NCBI RefSeq assembly: GCF_002116905.1
Contig: NZ_CP015118.1
Location: 3,534,001-3,598,000, forward strand
DNA length: 64,000 bases
Origin: Piscinibacter gummiphilus
Lineage (GTDB): Bacteria > Pseudomonadota > Gammaproteobacteria > Burkholderiales > Burkholderiaceae_C
Reading direction: 5' to 3'
The notes beneath the pieces were generated by a model. The model saw nothing but the letters and a program-made list of their open reading frames with translations. It was not told the DNA's origin and did not search any database. Shown here piece after piece: positions 42,352 through 50,299 of the stretch. Each line of letters starts with the position of its first letter. The first letter of the stretch is position 1. A program made the translations under genes and the position numbers.

Positions 42352-43385
42352 TCGACGGTGGCCTCGGCGAACAGCTGAACCTCGATCTCGCCGGCATCGG
42401 CGAGGGCCTTGACCTCGGCCATGATCTCGGCGCGGGCCTGTTCGATGCGGCTGATGGGCACGGGGCCCGAACGGCGCATCGTGTCCTCGAAGCCCTGGGC
42501 CTGGCGGCGCGGCATCGACTGCAGCACGGCGTTGCGGATCGCGGGCTCGGCGCCCTTGAGCGCAAGGGCCCACTGCTCGATGGGCACCGCCTCGATGATC
42601 CGCTGCAGCACCGCTTCGGACTGGCGCGACAGGATGAAGAAGTCGTACATGCGCAGCTCGATCTCGGACACGACGTTCGGATCGTGCGCGCGCAGCAGCT
42701 CGACGATCTGCTCGCGGTCGCCCGGCAGGCGGTTCAGGATCTCGGCGGCCTGGCGGATGCCCTCGACGTTGGCGCTCTGGTTGCCGAGGCTGCCGAGGCA
42801 GCGGGCCACCAGTTCCTCGAGCTCCATCAGCAGCTCGTGGTCGATCTCGTTCAGGCGGGCCACGTTGAGCAGCACCAGGTCACGGCCCTCGGCGGGCAGC
42901 GCGTCGATCACGCTGCCGGCCAGCGCCGGCGGCAGGAAGGCGAGGAAGACGGCCTGCATGCGCACGTGTTCGTGCGCGATGTGTTCGGCCAGCCACTTCG
43001 GCGAAGCCCATTGCAGGCGGGCCATCTTCGGGCGGATGGCGTCGCCGTAGATGCTGTTGAGCACGCTGCCGGCGATGTCGCCGCCGAGCGCGAGGTCCAG
43101 CGAACGCTTGAGGTACGCGCGCGACGCGCCGTGCACGCCGCTCTGCTCGCGGTAGTCGTCGAAGAAGCGCTGCATCGCGGTCTTCACCGCCTCGACCTTG
43201 ATGCCGCTCATGCGCGACATCACCTGCGTCACCTCCAGCAGCTCCTCGCGCGAGAGGCAGCGCAACACGGCCGCGGCCGGCTCCTCACCCATGCTGAGCA
43301 GCACGATGGCGGCCTGCTCGACCGGGGTCATCGCGGAGCCGCTCACCACGGCGAGGTCGGTGGACTTGGAAGTCGCTTCAGGCAT
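42348..43385 (-). CDS. fliG: flagellar rotor protein FliG
   Basis: 345 residues. The N-terminal FliF-binding domain begins MTPVEQAAIVLLSMGEEPAAAVLRCLSREE. The middle domain has EHEHP-like ALALKGAEPAIRNAVLQSMPRRQ, and the C-terminal torque domain includes MYDFFILSRQSEAVLQRI upstream of GPVPISRIEQARAEIM. It transmits torque from MotA. It overlaps the fliF stop by eight bases. Confidence 0.93.
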   Translation of the reverse strand: MPEATSKSTDLAVVSGSAMTPVEQAAIVLLSMGEEPAAAVLRCLSREELLEVTQVMSRMSGIKVEAVKTAMQRFFDDYREQSGVHGASRAYLKRSLDLALGGDIAGSVLNSIYGDAIRPKMARLQWASPKWLAEHIAHEHVRMQAVFLAFLPPALAGSVIDALPAEGRDLVLLNVARLNEIDHELLMELEELVARCLGSLGNQSANVEGIRQAAEILNRLPGDREQIVELLRAHDPNVVSEIELRMYDFFILSRQSEAVLQRIIEAVPIEQWALALKGAEPAIRNAVLQSMPRRQAQGFEDTMRRSGPVPISRIEQARAEIMAEVKALADAGEIEVQLFAEATVE

Positions 43386-45045
43386 TTTTCTGCACCCATT
43401 GCTTCACGACCTCGGCGACCCGTTCGGGCTCCTTGCTCGCGAGGACCTTGAGGTGGTCGACCATCACGTCGACCGGCGAACCTGCCGGCGGCAGGTCGTA
43501 GTTCTCGAGCAGCGGCACCACCGGCATCGCGGCGGAGCCCGTGGCGACCGGCTGGGCCGCGTTCGGGAGGGCGATGGCCGAGGCGCCGGCGTCCACCGGG
43601 GCGGCCAGGGCCGGCGCATCGGCGACGGCCAGCGTGGCCGGGGCCACCGGCAGCATCCGGTTCGTCAGCAGCTTCATCAGCGGGCGCACGACCAGCAGGA
43701 ACGCGAGGATCGCGCCCACCACGTAGACGAGCTTGCTGCCGATGTCGATGATGTTGTCGCGCTCCTGCCACCACGGGCCGGCCACGGGGCGCGACGGGAA
43801 CGGCATCGCGGAGACCACGAGGTTGTCGCCGCGGTCGGCGTCCACGCCCAGGCCGTTGCGCAGCAGGCGGTCGATGTTGGCGATCTCGGCCGGCGTCCAG
43901 CCCGTCTCGGGCTTCGGCGCGGCGGCGGTGTTGAGCACCACGGCGACGCTCAGCTTGTGCAGGCGGCCGCGGCTGCGCTTGATCTGCGTGATGCTGCGGT
44001 CGTAGGCGTACTGGCGCGACGTGGCGTTCTTGTGGCCCACACTGCCTTCGGCGCCCGAAGCGGCACCCGCGGCAGCCACGGCCACCGGGCGGTTGCTGAG
44101 CGACCCCGGCACCCCGAGGGCCATGCGGTTCTGGTCCTGTTCGTTGCGCAGGGCTTCGTTCGTGACCTTCGGATCGTCGCCGTACTTCTCGTGCGTCTCC
44201 TCCACGCGGTCGTTGTCGACGGCGGCGGTGACGCTCAGCTTGAAGTTGTCCTCGCCGAGCACCGGGGCCAGCAGGTCGTGCACGTTCTTGCGGGCTTCGT
44301 CCTGGAAGCGGCGCGCGGCGTCGTTGCCGCCCTGCGCATCGAAGCCTTCGGTCAGGTCCACGCGGGACGACAGCAGGTTGCCCGCCTGGTCGACGAGGCT
44401 CACGCGCTGCGGCGACAGGCTCGCGACGCTGCCCGCCACGAGGTTGACCATCGCGGCGATCTGTTCGGCGCTCAGCGTGCGGCCCGGCTTCATCGCCAGC
44501 ACCACGGAGGCCGAGCTCTTCTCGCCGTCGCTCGCGACGAACGACGACGACTTCGCGATCGACAGGTGCACGCGGGCGCTGTCGACGGCGTCGAGGGTCA
44601 TGATGCTCTGCGCGAGTTCACCTTCGAGGCCGCGGCGGAAACGCACGTCCTGCACGAACTGGCTCACACCCAGCGGGTCGTTGCGGTCCATCAGGTCGAG
44701 GCCCGCGGGCAGCTTGGCGGTGACCCCCTTGGCCGCGAGCAGCATGCGCACCTTGCCCAGCTGGGCCTCGGGCACGAGCACCTGGCCGGTGTCGGGGTGC
44801 AGGCGGTAGCCGATCTTCTCGGCGTCGAGCACCGCCATCATGTCGTTGGCCGCGACCTTCTCGCGGGCGCCGAACACCGGCTTGTACGAGGCCTGGTCCT
44901 GCCACAGGTACATCAGCACGAGCGCGGTGATGCCGATGGCCAGCACCACGAGCGGGCCGAGGCTGCGCAGCAGCGCGGGCGGGATCGCCGGCGCCGACGG
45001 GTTGCCCCGGAAACGCTCGAAGCCGGACTTGAGGGACGCGATCAT
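43378..45045 (-). CDS. fliF: flagellar MS-ring protein FliF
   Basis: 555 residues from the ATG at 45045. Membrane segments are near residues 30-48 (SLGPLVVLAIGITALVLMYLW) and 435-455 (LVYVVGAILAFLLVVRPLMK). The periplasmic ring-building motifs include IGYRLHPDTGQVLVP, LGKVRMLLAAKG, RVHLSIAKSS and GLGVDADRGDNLVV, and a C-terminal FliG-binding tail follows. It nucleates the basal body. Confidence 0.96.
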   Translation of the reverse strand: MIASLKSGFERFRGNPSAPAIPPALLRSLGPLVVLAIGITALVLMYLWQDQASYKPVFGAREKVAANDMMAVLDAEKIGYRLHPDTGQVLVPEAQLGKVRMLLAAKGVTAKLPAGLDLMDRNDPLGVSQFVQDVRFRRGLEGELAQSIMTLDAVDSARVHLSIAKSSSFVASDGEKSSASVVLAMKPGRTLSAEQIAAMVNLVAGSVASLSPQRVSLVDQAGNLLSSRVDLTEGFDAQGGNDAARRFQDEARKNVHDLLAPVLGEDNFKLSVTAAVDNDRVEETHEKYGDDPKVTNEALRNEQDQNRMALGVPGSLSNRPVAVAAAGAASGAEGSVGHKNATSRQYAYDRSITQIKRSRGRLHKLSVAVVLNTAAAPKPETGWTPAEIANIDRLLRNGLGVDADRGDNLVVSAMPFPSRPVAGPWWQERDNIIDIGSKLVYVVGAILAFLLVVRPLMKLLTNRMLPVAPATLAVADAPALAAPVDAGASAIALPNAAQPVATGSAAMPVVPLLENYDLPPAGSPVDVMVDHLKVLASKEPERVAEVVKQWVQKNA

Positions 45046-45052
45046 CGTGTTC

Positions 45053-45388
45053 TTACAGCGGGAGCTTGATGAGGTCTTCCACAGCACCCATCACCTTGTT
45101 GCGGACCTGCATCAGCATCGAGAACGAGAGGCTGGCTTCCTGGCTCGCGAGCATCGCGCCCACGAGGTCGTCGCTGCGGCCGGCATCGACATCGGCCATC
45201 TTTTCGCCGGCGGCACGGTCCTGCGCGTCGACGCGGTAGACCGCATCGCGCATCGAGCTCGCGAAGCCGCCCGCCGAGGCGGACTCACCCGCGGCCGGGG
45301 CCACCGCGACGCTGTCGGCCAGGCCCTGCGCGCTGGCGCGGATCAGTGCCAGATCCGCCTGGATGCCGCTTGCGACTTCGTACCCCAT
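45053..45388 (-). CDS. fliE: MS ring-rod junction protein FliE
   Basis: 111 residues from the ATG at 45388. The C-terminal half is diagnostic: SDDLVGAMLASQEASLSFSMLMQVRNKVMGAVEDLIKLPL. AAGGGGAAA lies a few bases before the start. It joins the MS ring to the rod. It is the first gene of the whole minus-strand flagellar series and has a sigma-28-like promoter about 40 bases upstream. Confidence 0.95.
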   Translation of the reverse strand: MGYEVASGIQADLALIRASAQGLADSVAVAPAAGESASAGGFASSMRDAVYRVDAQDRAAGEKMADVDAGRSDDLVGAMLASQEASLSFSMLMQVRNKVMGAVEDLIKLPL

Positions 45389-45429
45389 CGTTTCCCCTTC
45401 GTTTCCGTTCCACGTAACCGTACGCGTAC

Positions 45430-45457
45430 ATATCGGCGACCGGCAGTGTCGGCTTGA
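45430..45457 (-). promoter_or_regulatory. sigma-28 (FliA)-like promoter before fliE
   Basis: On the minus strand, TCAAG is followed by 15 bases and then GCCGATAT, seven of eight positions of the sigma-28 -10 consensus GCCGATAA. The predicted start is about 35 bases before the fliE ATG. Spacing is 15 from CAAG or 16 from TCAA. Confidence 0.65.
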
Positions 45458-45735
45458 GGTGGAATCGCGGATCGTTTGGAAAGAGGGGTTAGTCCCGACC
45501 TGTTCCGGCTTGATGTCCGTGCGGTTTTGGTCGCATGGCATGTTGACCGGGCAGATTCACCCTCGATCCACGATCCGCGCAGGCCCGACCGCTCCAGTGC
45601 GCGCGATGTCACTGCGGGGGGCAGACTGTCGAGGGGAGAGGTCGTGAAGCGCCCGAAAAATCGGGGCCGCCTGGCGGCAGGGCACGGCCGCCCCGTGGGG
45701 CGACGAGCCTTGTTTCTGGCGGCCCCGCTGTCGTG

Positions 45736-45755
45736 GGCAACGTGTGGACGTTGCC
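45736..45755. repeat. 8-bp perfect inverted repeat, possible terminator
   Basis: GGCAACGT and ACGTTGCC pair perfectly around a GTGG loop. There is no T-run on either side, so a terminator role is possible but unproven. It ends three bases before the first of two direct repeats. Confidence 0.4.
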
Positions 45756-45757
45756 GT

Positions 45758-45848
45758 TAGACCGGAAGCTTTGCGACCCCGCCTTTCAACGGGTGTGCCT
45801 TTGGCAGTGATTAGATTACTTGTATGGTAGACCGGACACTTCGTGACC
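45758..45848. repeat. pair of imperfect 21-base direct repeats, 70-base period
   Basis: Copies at 45758-45778 and 45828-45848 both begin TAGACCGGA and end GACC, matching at 17 of 21 positions. The second copy overlaps the last base of a sigma-70-like -10 box. They may be operator half-sites or duplicated junction sequence of an insertion. Confidence 0.5.
45801..45828 (+). promoter_or_regulatory. sigma-70-like promoter reading into the accessory patch
   Basis: TTGGCA, 16 bases, then TATGGT, in AT-rich DNA. The predicted start is near 45835, giving a leader of about 190 bases for the gene at 46026. A 30-codon ORF beginning at 45824 is probably incidental. Confidence 0.45.
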
Positions 45849-46025
45849 TGCATGACATCTCGCTACACCTTGGAGCGTCACGTGCGGAAGTTCACGCAAG
45901 TTGTTTTCGGCATTGAGATTTAGAACGATCGTTCGCGTCTTGCGCACCACGTTCCGAAGCATCGGTCTGCGGCTACGATCCTCCCCACCGCGGCCGACGA
46001 CCGCGGGCAGCAAGGGGGCGGACTC

Positions 46026-46541
46026 ATGGGGTTCGGACTGTTCAGGAAGAAGCGTCCATTCGTTCGACTGGATCCCGTGGACCATCCGGTGCTCGGGCGG
46101 CTCGAACCGGACCCGCAAATCTCAGGCGAGTTGGCAGGCTCCGTCACGCTGAATGGCGCGACGATCGAACTCCGCATCGAACCCGGCGAAGACACGCTGG
46201 AGGCCACGCTCGCATCGGCGTCGCATGCCGTCACCAGCCTTGCGGACCTCGATGCCCGATGCCGGGCACTCGCCGCGGCCGAATTCCTGGGGTCGTACAA
46301 CAGCGACTGGCGCTTCGGCGCGAGGGACCAAGCCGACGGCACCACGGAGACATTCGAGAAACCGCTCCTCGACGCGGCCGGGTTCGCTGCCGCCCTCCAA
46401 CCCGTGGCACTCGACGTCCGGGGCGCCCGGTCGCTCGGCCTGTCGTACGGCGATGGGGACATGTTCTGGGGCCACTGGGTCCGGGTCGGTTCGTTCGATG
46501 GACCGGGCTTCGAGGACACGCACGTCAGCCTTGAAGGCTGA
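46026..46541 (+). CDS. DUF2262-like small protein of unknown function
   Basis: 171 residues. It has no signal peptide or membrane segment. It is an acidic beta/alpha protein with IELRIEPGEDTLEATLASAS, a central FLGSYNSDWRFG and YGDGDMFWGHWVRVGSFDGPGFEDTHV near the end; the YNxxW and GHW elements suggest the DUF2262 family. AAGGGGGCGGA precedes the ATG, so it is probably translated. It lies in the accessory patch and converges with the next gene with four bases between. Proteins of this kind are often scattered orphans; no function is assigned. Confidence 0.6.
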   Translation: MGFGLFRKKRPFVRLDPVDHPVLGRLEPDPQISGELAGSVTLNGATIELRIEPGEDTLEATLASASHAVTSLADLDARCRALAAAEFLGSYNSDWRFGARDQADGTTETFEKPLLDAAGFAAALQPVALDVRGARSLGLSYGDGDMFWGHWVRVGSFDGPGFEDTHVSLEG

Positions 46542-46545
46542 TCGC

Positions 46546-46881
46546 TCACACCGGCACGCCAGTGCCGTGAACGTGGTCGATCAGCCCTGCCGCCATGTGC
46601 CCATACATCGCCGGGGTCCCGTTGTCGTCTTGGACGCATCGGATATGCGTGACGGTGTAGCGGGAGACAAGACGACAGTTCGCCTCATCCACGGCGGCCA
46701 GCACCTGGGCCGTGATCGCAGCCTGATCGAGGCAGCAACGCGCATCGCTGCCGACAGGAGGCAACTGTTCCCAGACAGGCTGGACTGGCTCTCCCCGCCC
46801 GATCCGGATCTGCAGCAGGGCGTGCCGCGGCCCCGTGATCATGGAAACGGAGAACCAAGGGTCCAGCTGGCTGAATTGCAT
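46546..46881 (-). CDS. hypothetical 111-residue protein
   Basis: It starts at the ATG at 46881 (MQFSQLDPWFSVSMITGP), with AAGG eight bases upstream; the open frame continues to 46977 but the added part looks non-coding. It has a strand-rich first half (HALLQIRIG), a central helix (AAITAQVLAAVDEANCRL) and YTVTHIRCVQDD near the end, plus three cysteines. There is no signal or membrane segment. I do not recognise a family. Confidence 0.55.
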   Translation of the reverse strand: MQFSQLDPWFSVSMITGPRHALLQIRIGRGEPVQPVWEQLPPVGSDARCCLDQAAITAQVLAAVDEANCRLVSRYTVTHIRCVQDDNGTPAMYGHMAAGLIDHVHGTGVPV

Positions 46882-47088
46882 GTGCGCCTTCGGGGTCAAG
46901 ACTCTCGATGCCCGTGAAGGTAGGCGACCTCGGAGGCTGACCGCCGCAGGAGTATGGCGCCACTGCGGCGACGACATGCGTCCACCATCGGCTCATCCCG
47001 CGGCGGAAGTCTTGGTCCACACGCGCGATGGCGCGGCGCATGCGAGATCTTCGGAGTCAGGACTCCCGACAAGCCTTCGCGCGCCCTG

Positions 47089-47271
47089 TCACTGCGCCTG
47101 ATCCATGTGCGCGTTCCAAACCTTGACACCTTCCGCATGGCTGTCTACCCCGGCAAAGAATCTGTCCGCGAGTTTCGAATAGTCCGGTTCGGCGCCGTCC
47201 ACGATGATGAATTTCGGGCGGTACACAGTGAAGCTCACATCGGGTGACTTCGGCTTGTACGGGACCGCCAT
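47089..47271 (-). pseudogene. C-terminal fragment of an unidentified protein
   Basis: The frame encodes protein-like sequence (MAVPYKPKSPDVSFTVYRPK, then FIIVDGAEPDYSKLADRFF) ending at 47089. Protein-like character extends upstream of the ATG at 47271 to about 47330 (DAIILEGRLYGQGTERFE) with no start codon before it runs into the 3' end of prpE. This looks like the tail of a longer gene whose front was lost. A 60-residue intact gene starting at 47271, with GGAGCG upstream, is the alternative. Confidence 0.45.
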
Positions 47272-47357
47272 CTCGAAGCGCTCCGTGCCCTGGCCATACA
47301 GGCGCCCCTCAAGAATGATTGCGTCCGATCGAGGGCCGCACCGAGACGAGACCCGCG

Positions 47358-49256
47358 TCAGGCCACATCCAGCTGATCCCTGATCTGCTGCAACGCCGTC
47401 GGATCCTCCATCGTCGTGAGGTCCCCCGGATCGCGCCGTTCGCACACCGCCTGGATCGCGCGCCGCAGCAGCTTGCCCGACCGCGTCTTCGGCAACGCAG
47501 TGACGAAGCGCACACGCGCCGGACGAGCGAGTGAACCCAACTGCTGGTCGACGGTCTTCATCACGTCGGCCTCGAGCCCGGCGGCGCCCTCCTTCGTTCC
47601 AGCGAGCGCCGGGTCCTTCAGCACGACGAACGCGAGCGCGACCTGGCCCTTCACCGCATCGGCCACGCCCACCACCGCGACCTCGGCCACGGCCGCATGG
47701 CCCGAGATGGCTTCCTCGATCTCGCGGGTGCCGAGCCGGTGGCCCGCGACGTTGATGACGTCGTCGGTGCGGCCGAGGATGTAGTAGTAGCCTTCCTCGT
47801 CGCGCACGCCCCAGTCGAAGGTGCTGTAGACGAGGCGGCCCGGGACGGTCTTCCAGTAGGTGTTGACGAAGCGCGCGTCGTCGCGCCACACGGTCTGCAT
47901 GCAGCCCGGCGGCAGCGGGCCCTCGATGGCGATCACGCCCTTCTGGTTCGCGCCGGTGAGTTCGGCGCCGGTGTTCTCGTCGAGCAGCTTCACGTCGTAG
48001 CCGTACATGGCCATGCCGGGGCTGCCGAACTTGCCCGCGGCGGGTTCGACGCCGTTGGCGATGGAGAGGATGGGCCAGCCGGTCTCGGTCTGCCAGTAGT
48101 TGTCGATCACGGGCTTGCCGATCGCGTCGGCGATCCAGCGGGCCGTGGGTTCGTCGAGCGGCTCGCCGGCGAGGAACAGCGAACGCAGCGACGAGAGGTC
48201 GTGCGCGGTGAGGTGCGCGGGGTCGTGTTTCTTCAGCACCCGCACCGCGGTGGGCGCCGTGAACATCACGGTGACCTTGTACTTCTCGACCAGCTGCCAC
48301 CAGATGCCCGCGTCCGGCCGCACGGGCAGGCCTTCGTACATCAGCGTGGCCATGCCGGCGATCAGCGGGCCGTAGATGATGTAGCTGTGGCCCACGACCC
48401 AGCCGATGTCGCTCGTGGAGAAGTAGGTCTCGCCCGCGTTCCCCTGGTAGATGTGTTTCATGCTGGCGGCCAGCGCCACCGCGTAGCCGCCGGTGTCGCG
48501 CTGCACACCCTTCGGCTTGCCCGTGGTGCCGCTCGTGTAGAGCGTGTAGCTCGGGTGGGTGGCGTCGACCCAGGTGCACGGCACCTGTGCGTCGAGGTGG
48601 CGCTGCCGGCACGTGGCGTAGTCCTCGTCGCGGCCCTCCACACGGGACGCGGGCGCGAGGCCGCGGTCGACGATCAGCACGCGCGACGGCTTGTGTTCGG
48701 CGAGCCGGATGGCTTCATCGAGCAGCGGCTTGTACGGGATCACCTTGCCGCCCCGGCTGCCCGCGTCGGCGCTGACGATCACGCGGGGCACCGCGTCGTC
48801 GATGCGGTTGGCGAGGCTGCCGCTCGCGAAGCCGCCGAACACCACCGAGTGGATGGCACCGATGCGCACGCAGGCCAGCATCGCGAACGCGGCCTCGGGG
48901 ATCATCGGCATGTAGATCAGCACCCGGTCGCCCTTGCGCACGCCCAGCTCGTTGAGCACCGCGGCCATCCGCTGCACCTCGGCATGCAGCTCGCGGAAGC
49001 TGTAGACGCGTTCCTCGTCCGTTTCAGTGGACACCCAGATCAGCGCGTTCTGGTCCGCCCGGGCCGCGAGGTGCCGATCCACCGCGTTGTGGCACAGGTT
49101 GATCTCGCCGCCCACGAACCAGCGGGCCATCGGCGGCTGGCTGTAGTCGCAGACCTGGTTGAACGGCCGGTGCCAGTCGACCAGGGCGGCCTGTTCGGTC
49201 CAGAACCCCTCCCGGTCGGTGATCGAGCGCTGGTGGAAATCGGCATACCGGGTCAT
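47358..49256 (-). CDS. prpE: propionate--CoA ligase
   Basis: 632 residues from the ATG at 49256, which follows GGAGGGAC; the frame upstream is not conserved. It is an ANL-superfamily acyl-CoA synthetase. The AMP-binding P-loop is YTSGTTGKPKG (about residue 250), then YWQTETGWPI and the C-terminal acetylatable lysine in LPKTRSGK. DFHQRSITDREGFWTEQAALVDW at the start and GKFGSPGMAMYGYDV favour PrpE over acetyl-CoA synthetase. It activates propionate for the 2-methylcitrate cycle; no other prp genes are nearby. Confidence 0.9.
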   Translation of the reverse strand: MTRYADFHQRSITDREGFWTEQAALVDWHRPFNQVCDYSQPPMARWFVGGEINLCHNAVDRHLAARADQNALIWVSTETDEERVYSFRELHAEVQRMAAVLNELGVRKGDRVLIYMPMIPEAAFAMLACVRIGAIHSVVFGGFASGSLANRIDDAVPRVIVSADAGSRGGKVIPYKPLLDEAIRLAEHKPSRVLIVDRGLAPASRVEGRDEDYATCRQRHLDAQVPCTWVDATHPSYTLYTSGTTGKPKGVQRDTGGYAVALAASMKHIYQGNAGETYFSTSDIGWVVGHSYIIYGPLIAGMATLMYEGLPVRPDAGIWWQLVEKYKVTVMFTAPTAVRVLKKHDPAHLTAHDLSSLRSLFLAGEPLDEPTARWIADAIGKPVIDNYWQTETGWPILSIANGVEPAAGKFGSPGMAMYGYDVKLLDENTGAELTGANQKGVIAIEGPLPPGCMQTVWRDDARFVNTYWKTVPGRLVYSTFDWGVRDEEGYYYILGRTDDVINVAGHRLGTREIEEAISGHAAVAEVAVVGVADAVKGQVALAFVVLKDPALAGTKEGAAGLEADVMKTVDQQLGSLARPARVRFVTALPKTRSGKLLRRAIQAVCERRDPGDLTTMEDPTALQQIRDQLDVA

Positions 49257-49273
49257 CGGGGTCCCTCCTGGCG

Positions 49274-49289
49274 GAACGAAATTGCGTTC
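49274..49289. promoter_or_regulatory. inverted repeat upstream of prpE
   Basis: GAACG and CGTTC arms are separated by six AT-rich bases, 18 bases upstream of the prpE start codon. It could be an operator for prpE or a weak hairpin in its leader. Confidence 0.25.
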
Positions 49290-49440
49290 ATTTGTGTCGC
49301 GCGGAAACGCGTCCGGCGCCCATTGCAGGCCGGCCGACTGACGAGCCACTGACGGCAAACACTGGGGAAAACACGGTACGAACACGTGGCGATGCATCAA
49401 ATAGGCGTGCTAAGTCCCCGTTTCTGAACGCTTTTCCGGG

Positions 49441-49469
49441 TTGACGCGGGCAGATCGCTTCCCTATCCT
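49441..49469 (+). promoter_or_regulatory. sigma-70 promoter giving a probable leaderless mRNA
   Basis: TTGACG, exactly 17 bases, TATCCT. The expected start point falls at or one base before the ATG at 49477. No Shine-Dalgarno is present between. Confidence 0.6.
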
Positions 49470-49476
49470 CCCGGCC

Positions 49477-50253
49477 ATGCTGTTGCTAGACCCGTCCATT
49501 CGCCGTTCCGCGAGCGCCTTGCTCACCGGAGCCCTCTTCTGCCTCGCCGCCCACGCGTCGCCGCAGCAGCCCACGGACGCCGTCTCGAAACTGATCCAGG
49601 ACAAGGGCCTCGCTCCCACGTTCCTCGCGAACCCGAACCCCGGCCCGGTGGTCAACCCGTCGGCCGCCAACGCGCCTGCCACCCACGCCCCGAGCTTCGT
49701 CGAGAAGGTCCGCGACTCTGCCTCGGGCATGGTGGTCAGCGCCATGAACTTCCTGGGCGTGCGCTACGTCCGCGGCGGCAACAGCGCGGAGGAAGGTTTC
49801 GACTGCAGCGGCTTCACCCGCTACATCTTCGAGAACAGCCTCGGCCTGATCCTCCCCCGCCGCGCCGACGAACAGGCCACCGCACCGGGCCTCGTGAAGG
49901 TCAAGCGCGACGAACTGCAGCCCGGCGACCTGGTGTTCTTCAACACGCTGCGCCGCACCTTCTCCCACGTGGGCATCTACGTGGGCGACAACAAGTTCAT
50001 CCATGCCCCGCGCACCGGCGGCAACGTCCGCGTGGAAGACATGCAGGTGAAGTACTGGTCCAAGCGGTTCACGGGCGCGCGCCGTCCGGCCGAAGGCCAC
50101 CTGAAGACGGTCGCCTACACGCCCGCCTCTACCGGCACCCCCGCGGCCGTCGCCGCACCCGCCCTCCAGCCGGCCCCCGTGTCCGTTCCGGCCACCACCG
50201 CCTCGCCGGCACCCGCGGCCTTCCCGCTGCCGAGCGACAACGCCATCAATTGA
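49477..50253 (+). CDS. NlpC/P60-family cell-wall hydrolase
   Basis: 258 residues with a signal peptide (LLTGALFCLAAHAS). The NlpC/P60 domain is at about residues 85-195: FDCSGFTRYIFENSLGL with the catalytic Cys, FSHVGIYVGDNKFIHAP with the catalytic His, and LQPGDLVFFNTL. A Pro/Ala-rich tail follows. Family enzymes cut D-Glu-mDAP peptides of peptidoglycan. The start is the ATG placed at the predicted transcription start; an in-frame TTG at 49441 coincides with the -35 box and is rejected. Confidence 0.9.
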   Translation: MLLLDPSIRRSASALLTGALFCLAAHASPQQPTDAVSKLIQDKGLAPTFLANPNPGPVVNPSAANAPATHAPSFVEKVRDSASGMVVSAMNFLGVRYVRGGNSAEEGFDCSGFTRYIFENSLGLILPRRADEQATAPGLVKVKRDELQPGDLVFFNTLRRTFSHVGIYVGDNKFIHAPRTGGNVRVEDMQVKYWSKRFTGARRPAEGHLKTVAYTPASTGTPAAVAAPALQPAPVSVPATTASPAPAAFPLPSDNAIN

Positions 50254-50299
50254 CACAACGCCTGCGCCGCGCCCCGGCGGCAGGCACAATGCGGTGATC

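Larger units (their letters stand above)
45389..46025. other. 637-base intergenic region between fliE and the accessory patch
   Basis: It contains the fliE promoter at its left end. In the middle are several GC-rich inverted repeats (for example around 45664-45705) and an 8-bp hairpin at 45736. A pair of imperfect direct repeats at 45758 and 45828 flanks a sigma-70 promoter. The DNA from 45790 to 45970 is visibly more AT-rich than the surroundings. No protein-coding gene is convincing. Confidence 0.6.

Noticed and set aside
45754..45762. GTTAGAC resembling an integron attC core
   Set aside because: No complementary 5' core or L boxes occur at the proper distance and no integrase is nearby; probably coincidence.
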